Assembly (NCBI GenBank): GCA_905221615.1
Contig: CAJNDT010006187.1
Location: 62,001 to 126,000, forward strand
Direction: 5' to 3'
Length of the DNA stretch: 64,000 bases
DNA from: Symbiodinium sp. CCMP2592
Taxonomy: Eukaryota; Sar; Dinophyceae; Suessiales; Symbiodiniaceae
Below the pieces are notes generated by a model. It was not told where the DNA came from. It did no database searches and saw only the letters and a program-made list of their open reading frames with translations. A program made the translations under genes and the position numbers. Below are positions 1-11,810 of this stretch, piece by piece; positions within the stretch are counted from its first letter, which is position 1, and each line of letters starts with the position of its first letter.

Positions 1-484
1 GTACTTGTAGGTTTTACAGTTTTTCTTTCCACCTCGGCCCCATGGTCGACTGCGCCCAGATTTGAAGACTTCTTTTGACCAGAAGAAGCCGATTCAGTGG
101 GTTCGCTACGTCGACCATGCTCTCATATTCCGGCAAAGGATTCCGGGCCTTCTGTAGATGGCCAAACACAGAAGCCATCTTTTCCTCTCACAACCTCCTC
201 ACAACATGCATCTTGACATGGAAGAAGATAGGCATGTCACTAGTCACGAAGGGGAGGGGCATTCCAGGCCATTGTGTTGATGTTAGTGGTGATGCCAACG
301 AGGGCTTGGGCCCGCCAGGTGCAGGTGCCGTAGCACAGCACGCCCCTTTGTGCTGGTTTGACACTTTTTGCGAGATCTACTCTACAGGGAACCCTCACGA
401 GTGTCCCGCAAATACAACGGCACCTTCATGATTTTGTGCAGGTTGCATTGACTTTACAGCTTCCAGCTAGATATGGCAAATGGC

Positions 485-560
485 AATTTTAAATCGTAGC
501 CCCAATCATAACCCTAAACCCCCCAAATCCTAAACCTCAAACCCTAAAGCCCAAAGCATA
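485..560. repeat. Degenerate telomere-like tract (CCCTAAA)
   Basis: Five to six imperfect CCCTAAA units occur in a row. This is the complement of the TTTAGGG telomere repeat of dinoflagellates and plants. The same motif recurs at 9,453, 13,505, 16,045, 16,650 and 62,881, so this is interstitial debris rather than a chromosome end. Confidence 0.6.
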
Positions 561-1048
561 AATCCAACACCTCTTTGCATTGCTTCGTTTTTATTCGCCT
601 CATCTGCTTGGCGGTAGCCGAAGCGCCCAGGCCTTGGCGCAGACACAAGGAGCCATGGAGGGCCCCCTGAGTTTCAAAGGCGAGGCCAGTGTGGGGTGCG
701 GAACCCAGGCAGATAGTCAGGATCGGTTCCTCGGGTCTCTGTTGTGTGATCAAGGTTCCTGATCTCGAACGATACCGAGCGTGTGGACGAGGTGGAACCT
801 TTGCAGGCCTGTTGAGCCTGGCCAGTTTCAAAATATCTCGAAGATTCAACAGCTGACAGGCGTTGCAGTCAAGGGTGGCCTTGGAGGCTGGCAGTCTGCA
901 GTTTTCAGATTCAACTCCAGCCTTGAAGTGGGATTGTCCGCGTCATGATGACATCTCTGACCGGTCGTCTGCGAAGAACCCAATACATGTCCATGCAACG
1001 AAGCGGTGAAGACAAGCGGCAAGCAAACCACCGCGGCAGCTGGCTTTC

Positions 1049-1465
1049 TGCGGCGACGACTTTCGTGGCTCCCTGGGCAGCGATGCCTCTGTGGAGGCGC
1101 AGTCAGGGGTGCGCTGCAACATGCTGCAACTCAGTTTTGCTGAACCAACCCCCCGCGAGGCTGCGGTCCGCGCTGCGCTGCTGCAGGCTGCTACGACTTT
1201 CCCTGTTTATTGTCAGGACTACAGGTTAGAGCTGCGCCGGGAGAGCTCAAGGTTCAAGGCTTTGTGAATGCGAAGCACCAGACCCTTCCTTTGTAGCTTT
1301 TGATGTGAAGGTCGGCGTCGTACCACCCTTGCAGAAGCCGCCTTTCCAACGCGCGGGCCCCAGCTGCGCCGCTGCGCCGACACCGTCTAATCTGTTCTTT
1401 CTCTCAAGCAAGTGCGGGGACCATGCCACCGGAGTCCTCGAGCTGCAGAAGTGCGATGGCAGAAC
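1049..1465 (+). CDS. Two linked exons of an unrecognised protein
   Basis: A frame open from about 1,049 to 1,258 includes FAEPTPREAAVRAALLQAA and reads like real protein. It can end at an AAG|GC donor (1,259) and splice in phase 0 to an exon at 1,335-1,465 after a TTGCAG acceptor, a 76-nt GC-AG intron. The second exon ends in phase 2 before a GTAGTG donor. No start codon or family is recognised. The position just before a pseudouridine-synthase exon (1.66 kb) may mean one gene or two. Splice sites are inferred; the coding character rests on amino-acid composition and the matching phases. Confidence 0.42.
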
Positions 1466-1614
1466 GTAGTGGCATGCCTTGACGCCCTCAAGAAGAATTT
1501 GAGAGGTCGTCGTTCGCCATGCACATGTATACGGGGCGGTGTTAGGAACGGAGGCAGGCTTGCAGGCAGGCAGTCATCGAGCCATATGTGTTTCAAGCAG
1601 GAAAGGAAACATCG

Positions 1615-1755
1615 AAGCCAGAAGGTCCTTGTCCTTGCGCTTCTGGCCGAGGCTTAAGCCGCACGGATGCCGGCGTCCACGCGCGCAGTTTCCGGCTTGT
1701 GGTGCCACTCCTGAGAGTGCAGGCCAAATCAGACACATTTCTTGCGAAGAGGCTT
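1615..1755 (+). CDS. tRNA pseudouridine synthase (TruA/PUS-type) catalytic exon
   Basis: The frame open from about 1,615 to the stop at 1,756 contains GLSRTDAGVHARSFRLVV; RTDAGVHA is at 1,660-1,683. RTDxGVxA is the signature of the TruA/PUS1/PUS3 family and its Asp is the catalytic residue that isomerises uridine to pseudouridine in tRNA. The exon is under 60 codons and has no Met, so it is easily missed. Its ends are not certain: a donor should lie before the stop, perhaps near 1,715. I did not find the N-terminal HGxQ region or the C-terminal half nearby, so either they are separated by long introns or this is a remnant. The match to the signature is exact over eight residues. Confidence 0.55.
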
Positions 1756-1758
1756 TGA

Positions 1759-4060
1759 ATTCCAAGACATTCAGCATGCAGGCCTCGGACCTCCAAGCAG
1801 ATGGCCGCTGTCCGGGGCTCCAGGCCGCGCTGAACAGTGCGGGCCCCGGCTCTCTCGGAATTTTACATCCGCGTGTCCTGTCCTAGCACGAGGACGCCTT
1901 CCCAACAGTCTGCGGATCCTAGAGGCCGGGCTACTGCCACTTCACTCCACAGACTGGTTCCGTGATGATGGGCAACTAGAAACAAGGGCACTTGATCATA
2001 CGATTCACATCTTGATTTCAGCTTCATTTCAAAAAGCCTCAGCAACGGCCGTGCGTAAGATTCGCGACTTTGAGGTTGCGAGAGTTCCGTACATGGCTGA
2101 CATCCCATCTGCGTGTGTCGCTCGGGAGTACCGCCAGGATCTCGGGTATACTCAAGCCATGTGCTTGTGATCGTATGCCAATCATGCGTCTGTGCGAGGC
2201 TACTACCTTCCACGGCCTCTACCTCGGAGGGTCGCGGGGCCACGGCTGCAGCTCTCTTTTACTGACCCGGTCCTTAATCCTAAGCCTGCGGGAATACACA
2301 GCTTGAAGCTCCGGGTTTGGGATTGACAGGGTTCAGGGTGTAGGGGCAACGGAGACGATTCTTGCGTTTCTTGGGCGTTCTAAGGATTGCTGCTGTTGTG
2401 ATTGTGCCGTATGTCTGGCTGATAAAGGCCCACCTCGAAGGATGCGTAGCGACAGCATTGTGCCTCAAGGTCGCTCATGGGTCCCGGAGCAGGAGATGTG
2501 GATCCTGCGGTACGGCCCTAAGTCTACAACTTTCAGCACCTGTGGTGGTTTTGATGATCCTTGGGCAATGCTGGCGGTGCCTCGTCATTTGCAAATTTTC
2601 AGACATGGGCTCGGACAGCAGAAGTGGGGATGTGCGTGGCGTTCTATCAACGAGGGCCGAGGGAAAGTGAAGTACCATACAAGAGCAAGTGGCTGTTTGT
2701 TGAAGAAGGGCTTGTCCTCTGACCACAAGCAGCAAACACTTCCGAAGAGGAAGATGTTTGCATATGCACCCCCAGCTTGGGACGAAGTGCGAATAGGTTA
2801 CATCAGCCATGTCATGCCCAGGTCGAGCGTCGTCTGGCCTTGGCGCTGCAGTGCTGTCAGGGCAGGCGTCTTTGCGCTTTGGCATCCGAGGGACCGGCTT
2901 TGGGGCTCGTATGAAATCTCAGGGACGAATTCATCCTGAAGCATCGACACGGCCGCTCCGCCTGCAGGTGGCCGTTCCTGAACTTTACAAAGCGGAGGGC
3001 CCAGACGACAGTCTCAATGTTGATGTTCCAGGTCATTATTCCCCTGCACCGGCACATTGGCTGTCTTGTCACCTTGATGCTTTTTGTGGCTGGGCGAGCT
3101 TTCCTTTGGTTTTCGAAAAGGGCTGTATTCCAGTCTAGCGAGGCCAGAGCTCTACCGTGCCCTCGAGGACCGGGGGGGCTCGATGGGGCTGGGTATCGCT
3201 GGGTAGTGGTATTTGTGTTGGAGGATTCTGTCTGAAGGTTGCGCATCGGTCGCCTTCCGTCCAGCACCCCGTGCTTTTGCACTAGTTAATCAAGGTCTCT
3301 GACTTCTGAACAGTCCAGAGTCGCAGTGCCGTGGCAGGAAAACTTGCGCAGCACGCCCGAGACAGAGCGCACTCTCCTCGGTGTCAAGCTTCAGAAAGGT
3401 AGTGTGTGTGTGTGTGTGTGTGGCATTTCAAGCGTTCACTGATACGATGAGCAGCTGTCAACTAGTACCGATCCCTCGAACAACGTCTCTGAGAGAGGTT
3501 GGCTTCGGGAGCTGTACGGCCACCGGCGGCGACGCCGGGAGCGAGGCGAGCCATGTCAGAGATCCATCGTCGTTGGCGATGCTTTTAGCGCCAGCTGTCC
3601 TGGCTCCAGGCTATCCCCCAGACAACCGTGTCGCAGACTTGCCGGCGCTGCTGCCGGTTCCGGAGGTGAGGGGGAGGGTTAGTGCAACGGGGCAGGGAGC
3701 TCGACAGTTGTTTCTGCGGTTTTGCATGCAAGTCATCAGAAGTCGTAAGCGGCAGTTCGCTGCCTTTTCGCAGGCTCAAACCTCCATGCATGTCGTACTT
3801 GGTGGTTGTGAGCGGATGCAAATGCAAGTCGATGTATTGGACTTCTGCAGATCATCGAAGACATGCGTGCATGGATCTTGGAGAACTTCTGGGCCTTTTG
3901 GGTCACATGTCCCCCTTCCGGACGGATGCTGTGCAGGAGGGCCGGGACTTGACGGTCCGGGAAGTACGTGCGCCCGACGAGTGCAACTGCTGAGCTGAAG
4001 ATTTGAGGTGTTGGGGAAGCACTCTGGTGTTCGTGCAGGAAAGTAGACAGTTTAACCGGC
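1759..4060. other. Stretch with no supported gene
   Basis: Open frames exist on both strands (for example 2,442-2,939 plus and 1,863-2,243 minus) but none carries a recognisable motif or convincing splice context. A frame around 3,580-3,679 ends in a good CCGGAG|GTGAGG donor and could be an exon. A short (GT)n run lies at 3,402-3,422 and a weak telomere-like tract near 2,310-2,345. Confidence 0.4.
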
Positions 4061-4417
4061 TTGATTCCTGGAGTGGCACCTGTCATTGCTTCTTGCTGCC
4101 GATCAGCCTCAAGCTGTTATGACAATGAGCCACGGAAGATGCTGCCAGGCGTCTGCGAACTTCTCCCAGAGCCGGTGACTGCCACCGACTCTACGCAGGA
4201 GTTGCTGTGTGTGCGCCTAGTCCGGCTCCGAGTGGAGCCTGGAGCCACTACCCGGCTGTGGCATCTGAATCTTTGCGAAAGGGAAGATGCCTTGACCGTC
4301 TTGATGCATGTTTCTGCCGCCTGCGCTTTCCCTAACCGAAGCTGGGGTTACTGCTGGACGAGTCAAGGTGGGCGAGGGATTCCTGAACAGTATGGTGGTC
4401 GGCTGAGACGTGTCTGA
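4061..4417 (+). CDS. Possible exon, unrecognised
   Basis: A 118-codon plus-strand frame contains TQELLCVRLVRLRVEPGATT, with a composition that looks coding, and runs up to a stop shortly before a large microsatellite. No domain is recognised and there is no neighbouring exon with matching phase that I can defend. It could be a chance ORF. Confidence 0.25.
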   Translation: MIPGVAPVIASCCRSASSCYDNEPRKMLPGVCELLPEPVTATDSTQELLCVRLVRLRVEPGATTRLWHLNLCEREDALTVLMHVSAACAFPNRSWGYCWTSQGGRGIPEQYGGRLRRV

Positions 4418-4575
4418 CATGGCATGGCTTACGGTGTTTGCATGCGATTTTGTGCAGAAGCTCTTGTGCCGCATGCTCTAAGCCTCGTGCATTTGAGTAA
4501 GGTCCGACTCATCGTAGGCTCTTGCTGCGCTGTGGCACGGGGAGTGCTACCGATCACAGAGCAGGAGGCTCGGTT

Positions 4576-4721
4576 GGTGCTGCAGCGACGACGACAACAG
4601 CCGCCGCTGCTGCTACTGCTTTCGCTACTGCGACGACGACTACTACTGCTCCTTCTGCTTCTACTGCTGCTGCGACTACTGCGGCTGCTGCTGCTACCAC
4701 TGCTGCTACCACTGCTGCTGT

Positions 4722-4800
<79 letters not shown>

Positions 4801-5246
4801 GCTACTGCTACTGCTACTGCTACTGCTACTGCTACTGCTACTGCTACTGCTACCGCTACCGCTACCGCTACCGCTACCGCTACCGCTACCGCTACGGCTA
4901 CGGCCATCGCCACCGCCACCGCCACCGCCACCGCCACCGCCCCCGCCGCCGCCGCCGCCCCCGCCCCCGCCACCGCCACCGCCACCGCCACCGCCACCGC
5001 CACCGCCACCACCGCCACCGCCACCGCCACCACCACCACCACCACCACCACCACCACCACCACCACCACCACCACCACCACCACCACCACCACCACCACC
5101 ACCACCAGCACTGCCACAACTACCAACTGCCACGACAACCACGACGACGACTGCTACGACTACTACCATCACCCAGGCAACGATTGCTGCTACCGCTGTG
5201 GTGGTGGTGGTGGTGGTGGTGGTGGTGGTGGTGGTGGCGGTGGTGG

Positions 5247-5278
<32 letters not shown>

Positions 5279-5340
5279 CTGTGCTCCTGCTCTGCCGCTG
5301 CTGCTGCTGCTGACGCTGTGCAGCTTCTGCTACTGCTCTG
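4576..5340. repeat. Compound trinucleotide microsatellite
   Basis: About 760 bp of nearly pure triplets in blocks: (CTA/CTG), then (CTA)n at about 4,727-4,800, (CTGCTA)n, (CCGCTA)n, (CCACCG)n, (CCA)n at about 5,030-5,107, then (GGT)n and (TGC)n after 5,200. All six frames stay open through it (poly-Leu, poly-Pro, poly-Thr/Ala, poly-Val, poly-Gly, poly-Ser), which is a consequence of the repeat and not evidence of a gene. Confidence 0.9.
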
Positions 5341-7842
5341 AGATGACAATCACGTCTTCGTGAGAGTTGACATGCTTGAGCCGAGGGTTGGCGAAGTAAT
5401 AGTAACGATTGATGCGTTTGTTTCTCCACGCCCTTTGCCTGCCAAGGCTGAAGGCGGCCTTGGCGGCCGAGCAGGTGCCTTGCCTGACTTGGCTTTCGAT
5501 CCCAACATGTTGTGCTTGCCAGCACCGCCAGCACTGCCGCCAGAAGTATACCATACCGATGACAAGGCATCAACGTCCAAGGTCGATTCATTCAGGAGTT
5601 TCACGGGTTGAAGCGCTGGACTCTGCACAGAAAGCTTTCACTCAGGTCGTTGATCTATCCGAGTTCGTGGCGCCGGCTGCTGGCACGGCGCTGAGCGCTG
5701 AGGGATCTGCGGCGTGCCTCGTGCTGTCAGCCGTCCATTCCGAAACTCAGGGCTGGTGCTGTACCAGCAGCATTTCGATGAGGAGAAGATGCCGCCAGCT
5801 CAGTCTGGTCAGTACCCGAGCCAGTGCCTTTCCAAAGCCCTCTTGCAGACCTTGGCTGCCGCTGGACCGCAGTGCCGAGGAGGGCGAGGCTCTGCCACTG
5901 CACACGTGCAGCGATTCTCCCTCTGGAGAGAGCTGGGGGTTTTTGTTGTCTGACCAGGCCTTCTTCCGCGATGCGATTCTCTCGCGGGTAGAAAGGGTGC
6001 TGCGCTCGGTAGGTAGCCGTGGTGCAAGCTTGAGGACTTAGTGAGAGACCAGCCAAACCAAGTGTATGTTCGCGCATCTCGACTTTCGATTCCGTATCAA
6101 TCGGTGAGATGTCCATAGTACGGTAAGCAAGCCGGGGAACTCCATGAAGGGCGCAGTCAGTGCTCACAGTGCCCAGGCCTGGGGGAAGACTCGCAGTCTG
6201 GGGCCCTGGTACCAGCCGAGCCCTGAGGAGCCTCCGGCCCAAAGAAAGGAGCATTTTCTGGAGCTTTCTTTTTGTGCATGCGGCGCAACCCTGTTGCTCT
6301 GAGGCCTGGGCCTGCGGCCTCGTCCTCAGCTTTTCCTTAGGGCCTTTCCTTAGGGCGTCAAGTCTCAGAAAGGGTGGTTTCACGGGCATGTATTGGGGCC
6401 AAGTATGGGGCCGTGACGAGGTGTCGCGTGAGGCTGGTGTCTCGTCAGTAGCGGCCACGAGGTCCTCGAGGAGGATGACTTGGAGGCGGAGGACTAGCGA
6501 CTTGTGCTTGCTGTCGTGCCGGAGTCCCAGAAATCCCTGCGTGATTCTACGCAGCAGTGATTTTAATCCTGAGCCGTGCAAATTCCTTTCACAATCTTGC
6601 AATCCAGTGGTTCAAGTTGCCTCGGCAGTTCTCTTTTTTTTTGGTGTGTCTCCGTTCGTGCGGCTCCTTTCGGCTCCCAGGGAGCCAACACCTATGATCA
6701 GAGCAACCAGAGATGCAGATACAGCATTCGGCAGCTGCTTCACTCGTAGCTTCCAGACTTTTGGGAATTGCTTCAGGGAGCTTCAAGATACGAAAAAAAG
6801 GAAGGTACATAGCTACAGTCCATTGGTTCGGCATGGTTGGACAGACGGTGTCGCCGGCAAGCCCCTCTGACAGCCTTGGTGTCCCGACTGCATCTAAACC
6901 TCCAGGATGTCGTGCAGGGTGGAGCAAGAATGCTTCAGCGAAGACGGCATCCCTTCACGGTGGAGTCCCGTTCATGCCCCGCAAATCCGAGGCTGTGGTG
7001 GTCGGCACCCCGGTGAACGGAGGGGCTCAGGGTTCTGGGTTCCTGCGTTCTGTAGCTGTAGAGCCGAGCGGAGTCTTGCAGACAGGGTACCGAGGTGCCG
7101 AGCACATCTGCTTCGAACGAGATGTCGAGCATGTGAGGCGTGGATAGGTAAGTTCTGCTAGTTTTGAGATCCAATGAAGTGCTGTGCTCTGTCTTGGGAT
7201 ACAAGATGCCCATGAAACATGAGATGGACATAAATTGGAACCGTCGGCTTCGGTTGGCAACCTTTGCTATCTCGGCTGCAGGCCGGGAAACTGGATTCAC
7301 ACGGGCCAGGGCCGGGGCGCCTACGAGAAAATAGAGGACAGTGTGGTTGTCGTCCGGTTTTCCATGGTGGTTTAAGATCTATCTTTAGCAAGGGAGCCCT
7401 TTCGCCATGGAAAAAGCTGCTGAGACTCCCGAGCCCAATGTGTAGCGGATGATGCGTTGAGTCCCAGAGTTCTTGCGGAGCTAGGACATGCAGTTCGTCG
7501 GCCAGGCCAGGGCTTCAGGGCTCATTCAGTGCGTCGGAACGGCAGCATATTCAGAATCAGGAGTTTCTTCCTGCATGATCAGTCAAGGGAAGAGCACAGA
7601 TGTTCATCGGCAACAATGCATTGGCGATATTCTGTTACATTCCTCAACGCCTTGTGAGCTCATCCTTAGCCGTTTATGCGCCGAGCGGTTGTTGTGATTG
7701 CAGGGAAGAGGGAGCTGGGACCGTGAACGGCTTCCTGTTTACGGCTGGCGCTGCAACATCTGCTGCTACTCGGAGTAATTGGTTTCAACTACATGCAGCG
7801 CTATTGCGCGACTACGTTAACACGTGACACTACTACACTACA
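5341..7842. other. Stretch with no supported gene
   Basis: Several overlapping open frames occur on both strands (5,409-6,041 plus, 5,727-6,602 minus, 6,160-6,870 plus). None has a motif, signal peptide or linked exon I could support. I see no tRNA or large repeat here. Confidence 0.4.
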
Positions 7843-8095
7843 GCTGCTATTGGTTCTGCTACGCCTACCACGACGACTACGGCGACTGCTACCGCTGCTG
7901 TTACTACTGCTGCCGCCACTGCCACTGCCACTGCCACTGCCACTGCGCCTGCGCCTGCGACTGCGACTGCGACTGCTGCTGCTCCTGCTACTGCCACTAC
8001 TGTGCCTGCGCCTACGCCCACGCCTACGCCCACGCCTACGCCCCTACGCCTACGCCCACGCCTGTGCCTACTGCAGCTACTGTTGCAGCTGCTAC
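7843..8095. repeat. Degenerate triplet/hexamer repeat
   Basis: Runs of GCTACx, GCCACT, GCGCCT, GCGACT and finally ACGCCC/ACGCCT hexamers give an Ala/Thr/Pro-rich frame on the plus strand. The tract is less pure than the one at 4.6 kb and shifts frame near 8,040, which argues against selection for coding. Confidence 0.8.
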
Positions 8096-9848
8096 ACTCT
8101 CACTAACAATGACATCAAGCGGACTTTGACGTGCTAACGCGGCCAGCTGACGGGTGGTCGGAAGAGCTCTGGGACTATGCGGTGCCGGCCTGCAGCTGCT
8201 GGCTGGCTTTCACAGCAAAAGTGAGCAGGGACCTACCTGGCCTAAGGCTCACAAGTCCATTAGAGCAGATCAAGCCGCCAGCTGCGGCCCATCAACATAG
8301 GGGCTGCAGTTGATCGAGTGTGGTCTGTTAGCAGGATGATGCTGCACAACAATGAAGTGTTCGAATTTGTGACACTTGAAATCACGGAAGCGTCTTTCCG
8401 TCTTTGTCAGCATTGGTATATCATATGTACAGTTCTCTGAAGGTCTTGCTTGAGTCAAGCAGCTAAGCGAGAAACTCCCCAGCACGAGGCCTCTGCTTCT
8501 GCGGCTTGCTGCTTCTTGCGGTCATTGTGTCGCTCCTGATGGGAATCTTCTGGAGGTGCCCTTTCCTCGTGTTTGGAGGTTGTTGGGCCTGGAAAGGCGG
8601 CTTGCATTGAAGGGCATGGTGGGATCTCAAAGATTGGAAAGAGAGATCCTGCATCGAGAAGAGGGAGCTTCAGCCTTCAGCTGTGTCTCCTTCGAGTTCG
8701 CGTTCGAGCCTCATGAACTGATGATCGCGTTGCCAAGCTCGCCAGGCAGTGGACCTTTGCCGCTGACCACCGTCCACACTCTGGTATCATGTCCAGACTC
8801 AGGGCGAGACTTGAGCTTCGATGCGCGAGTTGGAGTTTCTGAATAAAAAGACTTAGGGAGTGATCCTGGGATGTGGTTGATGCCATCCTAGATCCGAAGG
8901 ATGGAGTCGTCAAGAGAACTCTGAGTCCAATCTTTGCAACCCTCCTGCCCACAGCCGAGATGCCCTGCAGATTCAGATGCTCGGCCGCGGTTGGGACAAG
9001 CGTTTGTGCAGAGTGGTTGCCAGCTGTTCCTTTCTATTCCTTTCCCGCCTCTTAGGCACAGCCAGTTGGGTGTTGTGAAGATCGAAATCCAGAGCAGACG
9101 AGTGTTCATTGTGGTGGGATGCAGCAGTCAAGGTTCGATTGCGCGCTGGACTACTTCCACTGGGAGACTGTCTGGACTGATGAGAAGAAAGATCCTCGGC
9201 TGTGAAAGCCCCCGTCTGTACGCAATGTAACGACCCTCAGAACCAGCCAGAGCTCCAGCGCCCCGCAAGCCGTGCTGCAGAGCTGGAGTAGAGGTTTGCG
9301 GAGTGCGGGGACCCCTCAACACCGAACGAAGCTGCCCGAGGCCTTCTGCTGCTCACAGCTGGGAAAAGGTTGCGCCGTCACCACGCAAGCGCCTGCGCCT
9401 GGAACCCAGCCTCTCAGCCTCTCCCGGAGGCGATCTCAGCCGCAGAGGCTCAATGGTTTAGGTAGGGTTTGGGGTGTAGGGTTCAGGCTCAACGCCTGAT
9501 GCTTCTTGTAAGCTCGGACAGGCGAAAAAGGCCGCTATGCGAACTCGCCCCGTGAAAGCCAAAGGTTCGACTGCGATGCAGCCTACGACAACTGGCATGC
9601 TGCCTGGTCCAAGGCAGACACCTGGTTTTTGCTGGTGAGGGAAGTTCCAGGTTTGGGCGAGCTTCGAGAGGGCTCTGCACATCAGGCGGCAAGCAGAATT
9701 TAAACAGACCCAGGGTGACCAAAGTTTCCAAGAGCTCTGTGGAAGCAGTGATTTGATTCGGTGAGCAGGTCTTGCATAATTTCAAGCGCTCGTGGACTCT
9801 TTTCCTTTTGCGCAGCGGCAAGAAGCTTAAACTCCAAACCAGCTGCGG
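8096..9848. other. Mostly non-coding, weak exon candidates
   Basis: A plus-strand frame at about 8,660-8,846 reads like protein but is unplaced. A telomere-like tract (GGTTTAGGTAGGGTTTGGGG) begins at 9,453. Nothing else is recognised. Confidence 0.35.
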
Positions 9849-9904
9849 TTGAGTGCCAGGCCAAGAAGGTCCATTGCTGCGCAACGGAGCAGAAGGGTTG
9901 CACA

Positions 9905-10330
9905 GGCCATGCCGTGGTATGGTACTGTGTTGTGTTGCATGGTATGGTATAGTATGGTACCGGTATCGTATCGGTATTGTGTCGGTATATCGGTCTCGGC
10001 ATCGTTTCGTATCGCATGGTATCGCAAGGTGTCGCAAAGTTCCGTTTGACATGGAATGGTATCGGCATCGTATCAGTGTATATATATTCGTATCAGTGTA
10101 TATATACATATACATCGGGATAGTATCGTCTGTATTGTGTTCTGTTGTATTACATTGTATTGTTATTGCATTGTATGTACGAAGCGCCACACATCAACCT
10201 CACAAACAATGCTGGAGCTTGGACCAAGAACAAGTATGCATGGATGCATGCATGCGTGCATACATGTACGAATATGACTGTATGTATACGTATGTATGTA
10301 TGCATGTATGTATGTAGGTAAGAACATGTG
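9905..10330. repeat. GGTATCG-type and TGTATG simple repeats
   Basis: From about 9,915 to 10,110 the sequence is built from imperfect GGTATNG / TATCG units, followed at 10,225-10,320 by TGTATG/GCATG units. Tyr/Cys/His-rich open frames across it are artefacts of the repeat. Confidence 0.75.
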
Positions 10331-10805
10331 CATGCATGTATGTGAGGTGAGGTGTGAGGTAAGCTGTAGATGCATTGCAATGCTATGCAGCGTAATGGAA
10401 TATCATGTAAGGTATCGTAACATGATGTAGGGCATGCGTACAAGTGTACATGTAGGTGCCTGAATGATCTCGCGGTTCCGCTCAATTCTACTGTAGTAGT
10501 CATATGCGTGTATGCGTGGATTATCTACTCGTTGCTCGTTGATTCAATGATGTGATGCATGTAACATGTCTCAGCAACACAGCTGTTTAGGCCCTAGGCT
10601 GCCATAGCAACTTTGTTTCGGAGTCAGAGCTGGAAGAGCCAAGAGCCTAAGTTGTCGTCCCTGCTCTCCAAAGCTATCCCTGAAGGCGACGACTGCTATG
10701 ACGGCGACCAGGACTTATCGTCTCTTCCTTGTCGGTAATCCATGCTCACCACTTCAAAATGAGCCTGCATGTCGTTGATCCGTGGTTCAGAGGAGGAGTG
10801 GCTGT

Positions 10806-11810
10806 GATAGTTCTCCCGCCGCGCCGGATGCTGTAGACACTCTTTGCAACCAGGACACCTGGACCGATCCGAAGCGAACCTGGTGTTGCGAGAAGCATGA
10901 CTCTTGTCTTCAACTTGCGGCTTTTTCTCCGGATTGCAGTGGATCGAGTGGATCGAGGCTTCTCAGAGCTTGCATGAGGAGCTACTTCAATTCGGAGCCT
11001 CTTCACTTGCTGGGGCATCGCGAATGCGAGCAACATTCAGAGTATATGTTTCAATCAGGATATCCAAACCCAAAGCGTCTTGGGGCTCAGCCGTTTGCAA
11101 ACGCTCACTGCGTGAAAGTGCTAAGTCAGAGGTGCTCAGGTCTGGTTCAGCTTAGAGAGGCGACCCGGAACTGTACTGCAAGGCCCTGGGCTGCCCGAAG
11201 GACGACTACGACTGTCGTGCTGGGGCGTGGGCCCTGGATGCAGGGTGGTTTGCCTTCGGACTTTCCGAAGGAGTAGAAGAAGTAGTACTCGTTATAGTCA
11301 TCGTCGGAGGGGGAGGAGAGGAGAGGGGGGAGGGGGAGTGGTAGAGGTGGTTGTGGTGGTTGTGGTGGTAGGAGTGGCAAGAGCCGTCGAAGAGGACTTG
11401 GAAGGCGGGACGAGTACGGAGGATTTCGAAGATCGCAATGACGACTTTTAGGGCTGCTGCTGCTGTCGCTGCTGCTGCCGCTGCTGTCCCACTATGTTCG
11501 CCACTCCAGGATGACGAAGACTGAAGAGGAGGAGAAGGTGGTAATTAAAGGAGGTGTGGACTGGGAAGATGGGGAAACGCAAGGACCACGTGACGTCGCC
11601 TCGTCGAGTCGTTCGTCCGAATTGATTAGCTCATGCCGAAGGTCACGAACTGGCGGCACGGTTGGAGCGAGTCCAAGAAGCCACTCGGCCGCATGAGGTT
11701 GCGCTTGGGGTTGAGAGGCACTCATATCGAGATCATTCTCGCACGTTGTCAACTCCGAGGTACTTCTGCTGCAAGAAGTACGATGTCGCCTGCCCGGACT
11801 CAGCTCCCTG
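10806..11810 (+). CDS. Exons with Cys-rich 'WCC' modules
   Basis: Three short plus-strand frames match one module type. At about 10,830-10,915 the frame reads CNQDTWTDPKRTWCCEKHD; at 11,167-11,260 it holds GCPKDDYDCRAGAW; at 11,762-11,806 it holds FCCKKYDVACPDS. A fourth half-module, AKKVHCCATEQKGC, lies outside this span at 9,849-9,905, after a GCCAG acceptor, and a fifth at 39.85 kb. I recall modules of the form YDC..G....W....K..WCC......C in many dinoflagellate secreted or surface proteins; their function is not known to me. Exon borders are not resolved and the pieces may belong to more than one gene or to decayed copies. Confidence 0.4.

Noticed and set aside
2442..2939. 165-codon plus-strand ORF
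   Set aside because: No motif or splice partner; a few ORFs of this length are expected by chance in 64 kb at this base composition.
4424..5349. Long ORFs of poly-Leu/Pro, poly-Ser/Gly and poly-Thr/Ala on both strands
   Set aside because: Every frame is open because the DNA is a pure triplet repeat; there is no flanking coding signal.
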